Source: CAMFLJ01 sp963702555
Lineage (GTDB): Bacteria; Actinomycetota; Acidimicrobiia; Acidimicrobiales; Acidimicrobilacustridaceae
Direction of reading: 5' to 3'
Assembly: GCA_963702555.1 (NCBI GenBank)
Contig: CAVPCW010000013.1
Coordinates: 410,267-474,266 of the forward strand
Length of the DNA: 64,000 nucleotides
Part shown: positions 26,242 through 35,461 of the stretch, piece by piece
How positions within the stretch are numbered: the first letter of the stretch is position 1
Layout: the number at the start of each line of letters is the position of its first letter
Notes under the pieces: model-generated
Database searches by the model: none
What the model was told of the DNA's origin: nothing
Seen by the model: the letters and a program-made list of their open reading frames with translations, nothing else
Made by a program: the position numbers and the translations under genes

Positions 26242-27627
26242 ATGTCGAAGTGGATCGTGCGATCGGTGGCGTTGCTCGCAGTGTCGGTGATGCTGCTCTC
26301 GGCCTGCGGCGGAGGGCGGAGCTCGAGCGACGGCGAGTCGTCCGACACGACAAAGACCGGCACGGACAGCACCGTTCCGCAGTTCGGGGACCTCGAGAGC
26401 CCCTGCGGCCCCGGATCCCCCTCGGGCACGCCCGACCAGGCAGTCGACGCCACCTCGGTCACCATCGGCTACGGCGATGACGCCGGCTACACCGGCAGCC
26501 CTGGCATCGGCCACGAGGCGAGCGACGCCATGAAGGCCATGATCGACTGGTGCAACCAGCAAGGTGGCATCAACGGTCGCACCATCGTGGGCAAGTACTA
26601 CGACGCCAAGATCACCGAGACCGCCAACGTCATGGCCGAGGCCTGCACCCAGGCCTTCATGCTCGTCGGCCAGTACTTCGCCCTCCCCGAGGGCGCCGAG
26701 CAGACCCGCATCGAGTGCGAGCTCCCCACGGTGCCGGGCGTGGTGTCGGGCGGCGCCCTCGCCATGGCGCCGCTGGCCGTGGCGTCCTACCCGCAGCCGA
26801 TCGACTACTACAACGTCGGCGCCGCCGCCCAGATCGCCCAGGCCTTCCCGGACGGGGTGAAGAACGCGGCGACCATGCTGCCGATCTTCCCCAACATCAC
26901 CGACTACGGCCAGCGCTTCGTGCGCACGGTGCCCAGCGTCGGGTGGACCTTCATCGGGTGCGACCAGACCTACCCGATCACCGGTGTGTCCGACTACCGG
27001 CCCTACGTCCAGAAGCTCAAGGACTGCGGGGCCGAGGTCGTGTTCACCCTCGACCTGCAGACCAACATGAAGAACATCCTCGACGCCGCCAAGCAGCTCG
27101 ACTACAGCCCGGTCTGGCTCAACGCGGCCTCGTCGTACACCTCCGACCTGGCCGCTTCGAACACGAACGGCAACGGCGACAACTTCTACTTCGGCAACTC
27201 GTTCGTGCCCCTCGACTACACGCCCGAGGGCAGCGCCAACGCGGCCTACGTCGAGATCGTGAAGGGCGCCGGCGGCGACCTCTCCTACGGCGGGCAGGTC
27301 TCCACCTCGTCGTTCCTGCTGTGGGCCACCGCAGCCAAGGCGTGCGGCAACGACCTCACCCGTGACTGCGTGATGACGAAGCTGAAGGCCACCCACAGCT
27401 GGAACGCCGGCGGCCTCAGCACCACCCAGGACCCGGGCGCCAACACGATCGACCACTGCATCCAGGTCATGAAGCTCGAGGGCACGAAGTTCGTGCAGTG
27501 GCAGCCGTCCGAGGCGGGGCAGTTCGCCTGTGAGGACTCCTGGGCCACAAAGGTCGAGCCGCCGATCGACACCTTCAGCACGCTCAAGGTCGGCGACGAC
27601 CGCCTGGCGCACAACGTCACCGGCTGA
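26242..27627 (+). CDS. ABC-type solute-binding lipoprotein (paralogue of 16.3 kb gene)
   Basis: A 461-residue lipoprotein (lipobox LSAC, Cys22) very similar along its length to the one at 16273-17664, sharing FGDLESPCGPGSPSG, the VTIGYGDDAGY start of the binding domain, and SFLLWATAAKACGNDLTRDCVM. GGAGG precedes the ATG. Again there is no permease or ATPase gene in reach. Two operator copies upstream place it in the catabolic regulon, so its ligand is probably a substrate of the neighbouring enzymes. Confidence 0.85.
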   Translation: MSKWIVRSVALLAVSVMLLSACGGGRSSSDGESSDTTKTGTDSTVPQFGDLESPCGPGSPSGTPDQAVDATSVTIGYGDDAGYTGSPGIGHEASDAMKAMIDWCNQQGGINGRTIVGKYYDAKITETANVMAEACTQAFMLVGQYFALPEGAEQTRIECELPTVPGVVSGGALAMAPLAVASYPQPIDYYNVGAAAQIAQAFPDGVKNAATMLPIFPNITDYGQRFVRTVPSVGWTFIGCDQTYPITGVSDYRPYVQKLKDCGAEVVFTLDLQTNMKNILDAAKQLDYSPVWLNAASSYTSDLAASNTNGNGDNFYFGNSFVPLDYTPEGSANAAYVEIVKGAGGDLSYGGQVSTSSFLLWATAAKACGNDLTRDCVMTKLKATHSWNAGGLSTTQDPGANTIDHCIQVMKLEGTKFVQWQPSEAGQFACEDSWATKVEPPIDTFSTLKVGDDRLAHNVTG

Positions 27628-27691
27628 GCCCCCCTGCATCCGGGCCGGTGACCTCCCCCGTCACCTGCCCGGGTCGGGCTCGACCAACGGC

Positions 27692-27724
27692 AACGGGCCG
27701 GGCGTCCTCGACGCCCGGCCCGTT
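27692..27724. terminator. bidirectional hairpin terminator
   Basis: A 15-bp perfect stem (AACGGGCCGGGCGTC and its complement) with loop CTC, in the 105-base gap between convergent genes, followed by CGTGTTCGT. Confidence 0.8.
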
Positions 27725-27732
27725 CGTGTTCG

Positions 27733-28560
27733 TCACATCACCGAATGACCCTCGGGCATGGCTCGGATCATGGCGTCCTGCACGAACGAGGCCACCAGGT
27801 GGCCGTCCTGGAAGACGTTGGCCCGCCCGTAGCTGCGGCCGTGGCCTGCGTAGGGGCTGTCGTGGGACAGCAACAGCCAGCGGTCGGCGTGCACGCGCTC
27901 GTGGAACGTGAGGGTGTGGGAGATCACACCGGTGGAGAGCGTCACGTGGGCGAGCGACTGGCCGACACCCTCGTGCGGGAGCATGGACGTGGCGATCAGG
28001 AACGGGTCGGTGGTGTACGCCACCAGCGCCTGGGCCACGAGGGGGTCGTCGTCGGGCGCCCCGGCGAAGCGGGTCCAGACGTCGAGCTCGGCGGGCCCGA
28101 CGAACGCCGGGTCGTTGATGTCGACATCACCGACGAAGGCGACCTCCCAGTCGCCGGTGCCGAGGCTCGGATCGCCTGCCTCGGGCGCGACGAGCGTCGG
28201 TGCCGGCGTCTCGTGCCGGATCGTGTCGTCCTCGTCGGCGGTGAACAGCACCATCGAACGGGTGCGTAACTTCCCCTCCTGGGAGATGGTGACCGTGCTC
28301 GACCCGAAGGCCCGGCCGCTCTGCATGACCTCGACGTCGATCTCGAGGGCGGGGTCGAAGGCCGCGCCGCGGGCGAAGATCGTGTGCACGGTCTTGGCCA
28401 GCTTGCCCGGGTGATCTCGCCCGGCCAGCAGGATCGACTGGGCGATGAGCTGCCCACCGAAGACCACACCCGGCCCTTCGGTCGCGTTGACTCCCCGGTA
28501 GTGGCCGTCGCCCAACGACTCGAACTCGAACGTCTTCAGGAGGGCGGAGAGTGAGGTCAT
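27733..28560 (-). CDS. TesB-like acyl-CoA thioesterase
   Basis: A 275-residue double-hotdog thioesterase: GVNATEGPGVVFGGQLIAQSILLAG in the first half and LSTGVISHTLTFHERVHADRWLLLSHDSPYAGHGRSYGR in the second, where TesB family members place the catalytic Asp/Gln/Thr. Hydrolysis of acyl-CoA would release CoA or relieve dead-end thioesters. It is the last gene of a three-gene operon with the FadD3-like ligase and an amidohydrolase, 46 bases after the ligase. Confidence 0.85.
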   Translation of the reverse strand: MTSLSALLKTFEFESLGDGHYRGVNATEGPGVVFGGQLIAQSILLAGRDHPGKLAKTVHTIFARGAAFDPALEIDVEVMQSGRAFGSSTVTISQEGKLRTRSMVLFTADEDDTIRHETPAPTLVAPEAGDPSLGTGDWEVAFVGDVDINDPAFVGPAELDVWTRFAGAPDDDPLVAQALVAYTTDPFLIATSMLPHEGVGQSLAHVTLSTGVISHTLTFHERVHADRWLLLSHDSPYAGHGRSYGRANVFQDGHLVASFVQDAMIRAMPEGHSVM

Positions 28561-28606
28561 GGGCGGAGACTACCGATCGTCGGGACGGCCGCCGGGGCCG
28601 TCGTGG

Positions 28607-30199
28607 TCACATCGTGCGCGCCTCAGCGGCTCGGGCCCGGAGCACGTTCTTCTCGACCTTGCCGGTGGCGTTGAGCGGCAGCTCGTCGACGATCTCGACG
28701 ACCCGGGGCGCCTTGTAGTTCGCCATCTCGGCTCGGGCCCAGGCGACGACCTCGTCGGCGCTGGGCGTGGTGCCCACACGGGGCACCACGAAGGCCATGC
28801 CGACCTCGCCCATGCGCTCGTCGGGGACGCCGATCACCGCGACCTGGGCGATGTCGGGGTGGCGCAGCAGGAGGTTCTCGATCTCGGCCGGGTAGGCGTT
28901 GAACCCTCCGACGATGAACATGTCCTTCGAGCGGCCGACGATGCGGAGACAGCCCGAGTCGTCGATCACGCCCTGGTCGCCGGTCTTCAGCCATCCGTCG
29001 GCGGTGAAGGTCTCGGCGGTGGCCTTCTCGTCGTCGAGGTAGTGCGACATCACGCTCGCACCCTTGAGGAGGATCTCTCCCGGTTCGCCGTCGGCGAGGT
29101 CGTTGCCGTCGCCGTCGACGATGCGCAGCTCGAAGCCGGGGCGGGCGCGGCCCACCGTGGTGGCCACGATCTCGGGCGGGTCGTCGGGCCCGGTGCCGGT
29201 GGCGGTGCCGGCCTCGGTGAGGCCGTAGCCCACCGCGACCATCGAGAACGGCAGCTCGGCCCGGATGCGGCGGATGAGCTCGACCGGGATGTCGGCGGCC
29301 CCGGTGACGGCGATGCGGAGGCTGGAGAGGTCGTGCCGATCGCGGTCGGGGTGCTCGAGGATCGACTGGTAGAGGGTCGGCGGCCCGGGGAGCACGGTGA
29401 TGTGCTCGGCACCGATGCGGGCCAACACGTCGTCGACGTCGAACACGGCTTGCGGATACATGGTGGCGCCCGCCGCCACCGAGGCGAGGATGCCCGCCTT
29501 CAACCCGAACATGTGGAAGTACGGGTTGATCATCAGGTAGCGGTCGTCGGCGCGGAGGCCGGTCATCTCGACCCAGTCGGTGCCGATCACCAGCGTGCGC
29601 CCGTGGGTCTGGACGACGCCCTTCGGGGCGCCGGTGGTGCCCGACGTGAACATGATGTCGGAGGGGTCGTCGGGGCCGAGGGCTGCGACCCGGAGAGCGA
29701 CCTCCGCCCGGGCCTCGTCGGTCGCCCGGGCGAGGAAGTCGGACCACGCCACACTGTCGCCGGACGCGGGGCCGCTGAGGGCCACCACGGTCTGCAGCTC
29801 GGGCAGCTCACCCCGGACCCCCTCGAGCAGGGCCACGTAGTCGACACCGAGGAAGTCGGTGGTCGTGACGAGAGCCCGGGCTCCGCTGCGGCGCAGGATG
29901 TCGGCCGCCTCGGCCGCCTTGAAGCGGGTGTTGACCGGTACCAGCACCGCGCCGGCCTCGAACACGCCGAGCACGGCGACGATCCACTCGGCGCTGTTGA
30001 AGCTCCACAGGGCGACCCGGTCACCGGCCTCCACACCGGAGGCGACGAGTGCGGCCGCGAAGGTGCAGGCGGCCTCGACCAGCTCGCCGTAGGTCAGCGT
30101 GGTGGCGCCGTCGACCACGGCCGGGTGGTCGCCGAAGCGCTCGGCGGCCGAGGCCGCCAGGGCCGGGATGGTCAGCGCACGATCCACCGGTGCACTCAC
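28607..30199 (-). CDS. FadD3-like acyl-CoA ligase
   Basis: A 530-residue class I adenylate-forming enzyme: FTSGTTGAPKG (P-loop), YGLTEAGTA, TGD, and the C-terminal catalytic lysine in NATGKVEKNVL. The middle segment (RYLMINPYFHMFGLKAGILASVAAGATMYP and ITVLPGPPTLYQSILEHP) strongly resembles mycobacterial FadD3, which activates the C/D-ring propanoate (HIP) left after steroid side-chain and A/B-ring removal. FadD3 function is an inference; other cyclic propionates are possible. Its GTG overlaps the stop of the amidohydrolase before it (GTGA). Confidence 0.8.
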   Translation of the reverse strand: MSAPVDRALTIPALAASAAERFGDHPAVVDGATTLTYGELVEAACTFAAALVASGVEAGDRVALWSFNSAEWIVAVLGVFEAGAVLVPVNTRFKAAEAADILRRSGARALVTTTDFLGVDYVALLEGVRGELPELQTVVALSGPASGDSVAWSDFLARATDEARAEVALRVAALGPDDPSDIMFTSGTTGAPKGVVQTHGRTLVIGTDWVEMTGLRADDRYLMINPYFHMFGLKAGILASVAAGATMYPQAVFDVDDVLARIGAEHITVLPGPPTLYQSILEHPDRDRHDLSSLRIAVTGAADIPVELIRRIRAELPFSMVAVGYGLTEAGTATGTGPDDPPEIVATTVGRARPGFELRIVDGDGNDLADGEPGEILLKGASVMSHYLDDEKATAETFTADGWLKTGDQGVIDDSGCLRIVGRSKDMFIVGGFNAYPAEIENLLLRHPDIAQVAVIGVPDERMGEVGMAFVVPRVGTTPSADEVVAWARAEMANYKAPRVVEIVDELPLNATGKVEKNVLRARAAEARTM

Positions 30200-31395
30200 G
30201 CCGAGGGGGCCACCGGGGTGTTCTCCACGTTCATCAGACGAGCGAGGTTACCGCCCATGATCTTGGCGACCCGGGCCGGGTCTGCGCCCTCCAGCTCGGC
30301 GAAGTAGCTGGCCGGCTCGGCCAGGCCTTCAGGATGGGGGAAGTCCGACCCGAAGAGCACGTTGTCCTCGCCGAGCAGATCGGAGAGGGCGTTGAGGTCC
30401 TCCTCCCAGAATGGGCTGATGTGGATGTTGCGCTTGATGACGGAGACGGGCTCCTCCATGAAATCCTGCGGCATCTTCTTGTAGAGGTCCTTCAGGCCCT
30501 TCATGAGTGGGCCGAGCCAGCTGCTGCCGTTCTCGACGATGGCGATCTTCAGCTGCGGGAAGCGCGACAGGGCCCCGTGGGTGACGAGCGAGGCCACCGC
30601 GTCCTCGACCGGGCGCCAGTTGACGTACATGTGGAAGGCGTCGACCTGGAACGGGAGCATCTCGTTGCCCTCACCACTCCACTCGTTGGTGTAGCGGTCG
30701 TAGCCGCTGTCGGACGAGTGCAGGGTGACGAGCACGTCGTGCTCGACGACCTTCTCCCAGAACGGGTCGAACTCGGGCAGGGCGAACGAGCGGCGGCCCT
30801 TGTAGCCCGGGACCGGCGCCGGGCGGATGAGGATGGCGCGGGCACCACGCTCGACGACCCACTCGAGCTCCTCGATCGCCTTCTCCACGATGGGGAGGGT
30901 GATCACCGGGGTGGTGAAGATGCGGTCGAGGCCCTCGTAGTTGAACTGCCACGTCTCGTGGAGCCACTCGTTGAGGGAGTGGACGACGGCGTGCATGGCC
31001 TCGGGGTCGTTGCTCAGACGCTCCTCCACGAGGCTGGCCAGCGTCGGGAACATGAGGGTGCGGTCGACGCCCTGCTCGTCCATGAGCTCGAGCCGGGCAG
31101 CGGCCTCACTGAACGCGGGGATCGCTTTCATCGGCTCGCCGAAGATCTCGCGCCGGCTCTTCCCCTCGGGGTTGCCCTTGCGGTAGTAGTCCTCCTGCGC
31201 GCCCGGGCGGGCCACGACCTCGAAGGTCGGGTTGGGGATGTATTCGCTGATCTTGCCGTTGACGACGATCTTGGTGCGGCCCTTGACCTCGACGTAGTCG
31301 ATCACCCGCTTGTAGCGCTCGGGCATGAACTTCGTGAGTGCGTCGCGGGTCTCGTACAGGTGGTTGTCGGCATCGAAGATCGGCATGCGCGTCAT
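30196..31395 (-). CDS. amidohydrolase-2 family protein
   Basis: A 399-residue metal-dependent hydrolase/decarboxylase: IFDADNHLYE at the N-terminus (D-x-D-x-H metal motif), IVENGSSWLG and FGSDFPHPEG with the catalytic Asp near the C-terminus. It is paralogous to the protein at 57352-58563, which shares the DADNH-YE, NPEGKS/NPSGKS and GSD-PH-EG segments. First gene of the operon with FadD3-like ligase and thioesterase. An operator copy ends 17 bases upstream of the ATG. Confidence 0.85.
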   Translation of the reverse strand: MTRMPIFDADNHLYETRDALTKFMPERYKRVIDYVEVKGRTKIVVNGKISEYIPNPTFEVVARPGAQEDYYRKGNPEGKSRREIFGEPMKAIPAFSEAAARLELMDEQGVDRTLMFPTLASLVEERLSNDPEAMHAVVHSLNEWLHETWQFNYEGLDRIFTTPVITLPIVEKAIEELEWVVERGARAILIRPAPVPGYKGRRSFALPEFDPFWEKVVEHDVLVTLHSSDSGYDRYTNEWSGEGNEMLPFQVDAFHMYVNWRPVEDAVASLVTHGALSRFPQLKIAIVENGSSWLGPLMKGLKDLYKKMPQDFMEEPVSVIKRNIHISPFWEEDLNALSDLLGEDNVLFGSDFPHPEGLAEPASYFAELEGADPARVAKIMGGNLARLMNVENTPVAPSA

Positions 31396-31411
31396 GCGAC
31401 CGATGGTATCC

Positions 31412-31429
31412 ATATCCGACGTCGATTTC
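31412..31429. promoter_or_regulatory. GACGTC-centred operator, copy g
   Basis: ATATCCGACGTCGATTTC, 17 bases before the amidohydrolase ATG on the minus strand. In that direction a TATGGATAC -10-like box follows immediately. Confidence 0.65.
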
Positions 31430-31490
31430 GACTTCTGTCCTCGGAGCCCACCGGAAGCGGGGCTCTCGTGACCTGGCGGAGACCAAAGTC

Positions 31491-31508
31491 GAAAGCGACG
31501 TCGATTTT
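31491..31508. promoter_or_regulatory. GACGTC-centred operator, copy h
   Basis: GAAAGCGACGTCGATTTT, 41 bases before the aldehyde dehydrogenase ATG. TTAGAGT just after it may be the -10 box. Copies g and h are 79 bases apart in a divergent promoter region. Confidence 0.65.
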
Positions 31509-31548
31509 GCTTAGAGTGTCCGGTACACCGATCTGGGGGTCCCACCAC

Positions 31549-32997
31549 ATGTCTCAGGGCGAACTGCGGATGCTTATCGACGGCGAGCTCGTCGAGGCCG
31601 CGTCCGGGAAGACGTTCGACAACGTCAACCCCGCCACCGAGGAGGTGCTCGGCCAGGTCTCCGACGCCGGGCAGGTCGAGATGCACCGCGCCATCGACGC
31701 CGCACGGCGGGCTTTCGACGAGACCGACTGGTCGACGAACCTGGCCTTCCGGAAGCACTGCCTCCAGCAGCTTCACGACGCGCTCGACGCCGAGCGCGAG
31801 GGCTTCCGTGAGGAGCTGATCCTCGAGGTCGGCTGCCCCCGCACCGTCACGATGGGGCCTCAGTGCGACGACCCGATCAACAACGCGATCCGCTGGCCGC
31901 TCGAGCACATGGACGCCTACCCGTTCGTCACCGAGCTGACCGACATCGACAACAGCGTGCGTCAGATCTGGAAGGAGCCGGCGGGCGTCGTCGGGGCCAT
32001 CGTGCCCTGGAACTTCCCGCTCGAGGTGACCCTCAACAAGTTCGGCCAGGCCCTCGCCACCGGCAACACCATCGTCCTGAAGCCGGCCCCGGACACCCCG
32101 TGGAACGCCACCCGCCTGGGGCGGGTCATCGCCGAGCAGACCGACATCCCCGCCGGCGTCGTCAACATCGTGACCTCCTCCGACCACCTGCTCGGCGAGG
32201 AGCTCACCCTCTCCCCCAAGGTCGACCTGATCTCGTTCACCGGCTCGACCGCGGTCGGCAAGCGCATCATGGAGAAGGGCGCCGCCACCATGAAGCGCCT
32301 CTTCTTGGAGCTCGGCGGGAAGTCCGCCACCGTCGTGCTCGACGACGCCGACTTCTCCACCGCCCTGCTCGCCGGCCTCGGCGTCTGCTTCCACGGCGGG
32401 CAGGGCTGTGCCATCCAGACCCGCATGCTCCTCCCCCGCTCCCGTTACGACGAGGGCGTCGAGTTCCTGAAGATGGCCATGTCCTACGTGCCGTGGGGCG
32501 ACCCCCAGACCGAGGGCAACATCATGGGCCCGCTGGTCTCGGCCAAGCAGCGCGAGCGCGTGCTCGGCTACATCCAGAAGGGCATCGACGAGGGGGCCAC
32601 CCTCGCCCTCGGCGGCGGGCGCCCGGAGCAGTTCCCCACGGGCTGGTACGTCGAGCCCACGCTCTTCACCGACGTCGACAACTCGATGACCATCGCCCAG
32701 GAGGAGATCTTCGGGCCGGTCCTCGTCGCCATCCCCTTCGACGACGACGACGATGCCGTGCGCATCGCCAACGACAGCGCCTACGGCCTCTCCGGCGGCG
32801 TCTTCTCGGCCGACACCGAGCGAGCCATCGGCGTCGCCAGGCGCATCCGCACCGGCGGTCTCACCATCAACGGCGGCAACGCCTTCGGCCCCGAGATGCC
32901 CTTCGGTGGCTACAAGGACAGTGGCATCGGCCGCCAGAACGGCTGGGCCGGATTCGACCAGTACCTCGAGACGAAAGCGGTGGCTTGGACCCGATGA
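31549..32997 (+). CDS. aldehyde dehydrogenase
   Basis: A 482-residue NAD(P)-dependent aldehyde dehydrogenase: PWNFPLEV, FTGSTAVGKRI (cofactor loop), ELGGKSATVVLDDAD with the general-base Glu, GGQGCAIQTR with the catalytic Cys, and EEIFGPV. It oxidises an aldehyde to an acid. The ATG lies 41 bases after an operator copy; much longer upstream frames are antisense to the amidohydrolase gene and not credible. Its stop overlaps the start of the P450 gene (ATGA), so the two are coupled and may carry out successive oxidation steps. Confidence 0.95.
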   Translation: MSQGELRMLIDGELVEAASGKTFDNVNPATEEVLGQVSDAGQVEMHRAIDAARRAFDETDWSTNLAFRKHCLQQLHDALDAEREGFREELILEVGCPRTVTMGPQCDDPINNAIRWPLEHMDAYPFVTELTDIDNSVRQIWKEPAGVVGAIVPWNFPLEVTLNKFGQALATGNTIVLKPAPDTPWNATRLGRVIAEQTDIPAGVVNIVTSSDHLLGEELTLSPKVDLISFTGSTAVGKRIMEKGAATMKRLFLELGGKSATVVLDDADFSTALLAGLGVCFHGGQGCAIQTRMLLPRSRYDEGVEFLKMAMSYVPWGDPQTEGNIMGPLVSAKQRERVLGYIQKGIDEGATLALGGGRPEQFPTGWYVEPTLFTDVDNSMTIAQEEIFGPVLVAIPFDDDDDAVRIANDSAYGLSGGVFSADTERAIGVARRIRTGGLTINGGNAFGPEMPFGGYKDSGIGRQNGWAGFDQYLETKAVAWTR

Positions 32998-34181
32998 GCG
33001 ACACCGAGATCTACTACGACCCCTTCGACACCGAGATCGACGTCGACCCGCACTCCGTCTGGCGACGGATGCGTGACGAGGCGCCGCTCTGGTTCAACGA
33101 CAAGCACGAGTTCTGGGCGCTGAGCCGCTTCGACGACGTCGAGAAGGGCCTCGTCGACTGGGACACGTACCGGTCGGGCAAGGGCTCCACCCTCGAGCTC
33201 ATCAAGGCCGGCATCGAGATGCCGCCGGGCATGGTCCTCATGGAGGACCCGCCCATCCACGACATCCACCGCGGCCTGATGTCACGCGTGTTCACGCCCA
33301 AGAAGATGCTGGCCCTCGAGGGCCAGGTGCGCGAGTTCTGCGCCCGCAGCCTCGACCCGTTGGTCGGCACCGGCGGGTTCGACTTCATCGCCGACCTCGG
33401 CGCCCAGATGCCCATGCGGGTGATCGGGATGCTCCTCGGCATCCCCGAGCAGGACCAGGAGGCCATCCGCGACACGTTCGACGACGGCCTCAAGATCAAG
33501 GACGGCGAAGAGTACGTGCCGTCCGGCGACTTCAGCGGTGGGGGTCTGTTCGACGAGTACGTCGACTGGCGGGCGAAGAACCCGTCTGACGACCTCATGA
33601 CCGAGCTGCTCAACGCCGAGCTCACCGACGAGACCGGCACCGTCCGGAACCTCACCCGCGACGAGGTGCTCATCTACGTATTGCTCCTCGCCGGCGCCGG
33701 CAACGAGACCACCAGCCGGCTCATCGGCTGGACCGGCAAACTCCTCGGTGAGCACCCCGACCAGCGCCGTGAGATCGCCGCCGACCGCAGCCTCATCCCC
33801 AATGCCATCGAGGAGGTCCTCCGCTACGAGGCCCCCTCGCCCGTGCAGGCCCGTTGGGTCACCAGGGACACCGAGTACTACGGCCAGACCGTGCCGAAGG
33901 ACAGCATCATGCTGCTCATCAACGGCTCGGCGAACCGCGACGAGCGTCAGTTCGCCGACGCCGAGTCGTTCGACATCCACCGCGACATCGGCCACCACCT
34001 GAGCTTCGGCTACGGCATCCACTTCTGCCTCGGTGCATCACTGGCCCGCCTCGAGGCCCGCGTCGCCCTCGACGAGGTCCTCAACCGCTTCCCTGCCTGG
34101 GAGATCGACTGGGACAACGCCGTGCAGGCCCACACCCCCACCGTGCGGGGCTGGGACAGCCTGCCCGTCATCACGAGCTAG
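32994..34181 (+). CDS. cytochrome P450 monooxygenase
   Basis: A 395-residue soluble bacterial P450: I-helix LLLAGAGNETTSRL, K-helix EEVLRYEAP, and heme-binding FGYGIHFCLGASLAR with the axial Cys near residue 345. It would hydroxylate a hydrophobic substrate using external ferredoxin and reductase, neither encoded here. It is translationally coupled to the aldehyde dehydrogenase and followed 11 bases later by an amidohydrolase. Confidence 0.95.
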   Translation: MSDTEIYYDPFDTEIDVDPHSVWRRMRDEAPLWFNDKHEFWALSRFDDVEKGLVDWDTYRSGKGSTLELIKAGIEMPPGMVLMEDPPIHDIHRGLMSRVFTPKKMLALEGQVREFCARSLDPLVGTGGFDFIADLGAQMPMRVIGMLLGIPEQDQEAIRDTFDDGLKIKDGEEYVPSGDFSGGGLFDEYVDWRAKNPSDDLMTELLNAELTDETGTVRNLTRDEVLIYVLLLAGAGNETTSRLIGWTGKLLGEHPDQRREIAADRSLIPNAIEEVLRYEAPSPVQARWVTRDTEYYGQTVPKDSIMLLINGSANRDERQFADAESFDIHRDIGHHLSFGYGIHFCLGASLARLEARVALDEVLNRFPAWEIDWDNAVQAHTPTVRGWDSLPVITS

Positions 34182-34192
34182 GGAGCATCGCC

Positions 34193-35461
34193 ATGCAGAT
34201 GGACGACATGATCCTGGTCAGCATCGACGACCACATGATCGAGCCGCCGGACATGTACGAGGGCCACGTGCCGGCCAAGTGGGCCGACCAGGTCCCCAAG
34301 GTCGTGCGCGGCGCCGACGGCACCGACGAGTGGGAGTTCCAGGGCAAGCGGACCACCACCCCGTTCGGCATGGCCGCCACCGTCGGCTGGCCCCGCGAGG
34401 AGTGGGGCTTCAGCCCGGGCACGTTCAGCGAGCTGCGCCCCGGCTGCTTCGACATCCACGAGCGCGTCCGCGACATGAACGTCAACGGCATCCTCGCCTC
34501 GATGTGCTTCCCGACGATGGCCGGCTTCAACGCCCGGACCTTCACCGAGGGCGTCGACAAGGACCTCTCCTACGTGATGCTCCAGGCCTACAACGACTGG
34601 CACATCGACGAGTGGTGCGCCACCTACCCCGGCCGCTTCATCCCGCTCGGCATCGTGCCCATGTGGGACGTCGAGCTGGCGGTCAAGGAGGTCCGCCGCA
34701 TCTCGGCCAAGGGCTGCAAGGCCATCAGCTTCCTCGAGGCCCCCCACGCTCAGGGCTTCCCGAGCTTCCTCTCCGGCCACTGGGACCCGATGCTGCAGGC
34801 GCTGGTCGACGAGGGCATGGTGCTCTGCCTGCACATCGGTGGCGCCGCCGGGCTCATCAAGCTCGCCCCCGAGGCCCCGATCGACCACCAGATCGTGATC
34901 CCCTCGCAGATCACGATGCTCACCGCCCAGGACCTGCTCTTCGGCCCGACCCTGCGGCGGTTCCCCGGCCTCAAGGTCGCCCTCTCCGAGGGCGGCATCG
35001 GCTGGATCCCCTTCTACCTCGACCGCGTCGACCGCCACTTCAAGAACCAGTCGTGGATCGACAACAGCTTCGGCGACGACAAGCTGCCCTCCGACGTGTT
35101 CCGCGAGCACGTGCTGGCCTGCTTCATCACCGACCCGTCCGGCCTGAAGCTCCGCAACGAGGTCGGCATCGACACCATCGCGTGGGAGTGCGACTACCCC
35201 CACACCGACACGACCTGGCCGGAGTCGCCCGAGGCCGTCTGGGACGAGTTCCAGGGTGCCGGCTGCACCGACGACGAGATCCACAAGATCACGTGGTCGA
35301 ACGCCTGCCGCTTCTTCGACTGGGACCCCTTCACCCACACGCCGAAGGACCAGGCGACGGTCGGGGCCCTGCGGGCGCTGGCCGGCGACGTCGACACCAC
35401 CCGCATGTCGCGCTCGGTGTGGCGGGAGCGCAACGAGGCCGCCGGCATCGGCGTCTTCTGA
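34193..35461 (+). CDS. amidohydrolase-2 family protein
   Basis: A 422-residue TIM-barrel protein: VSIDDHMIEPPDMY (D-x-H), LCLHIGGAAG, LSEGGIGWIPFYLDRVDR and ECDYPHTDTTWP with the C-terminal catalytic Asp. This long form is regularly found in actinobacterial steroid or lipid clusters. Last gene of the ALDH-P450-amidohydrolase operon, abutting the convergent next gene with no gap. Confidence 0.9.
   Translation: MQMDDMILVSIDDHMIEPPDMYEGHVPAKWADQVPKVVRGADGTDEWEFQGKRTTTPFGMAATVGWPREEWGFSPGTFSELRPGCFDIHERVRDMNVNGILASMCFPTMAGFNARTFTEGVDKDLSYVMLQAYNDWHIDEWCATYPGRFIPLGIVPMWDVELAVKEVRRISAKGCKAISFLEAPHAQGFPSFLSGHWDPMLQALVDEGMVLCLHIGGAAGLIKLAPEAPIDHQIVIPSQITMLTAQDLLFGPTLRRFPGLKVALSEGGIGWIPFYLDRVDRHFKNQSWIDNSFGDDKLPSDVFREHVLACFITDPSGLKLRNEVGIDTIAWECDYPHTDTTWPESPEAVWDEFQGAGCTDDEIHKITWSNACRFFDWDPFTHTPKDQATVGALRALAGDVDTTRMSRSVWRERNEAAGIGVF

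Noticed and set aside
30049..31548. An open frame that would extend the aldehyde dehydrogenase N-terminus by 500 residues
   Set aside because: The extension is antisense to the amidohydrolase at 30196-31395 and crosses two operator copies. The enzyme is complete and of normal length from 31549.
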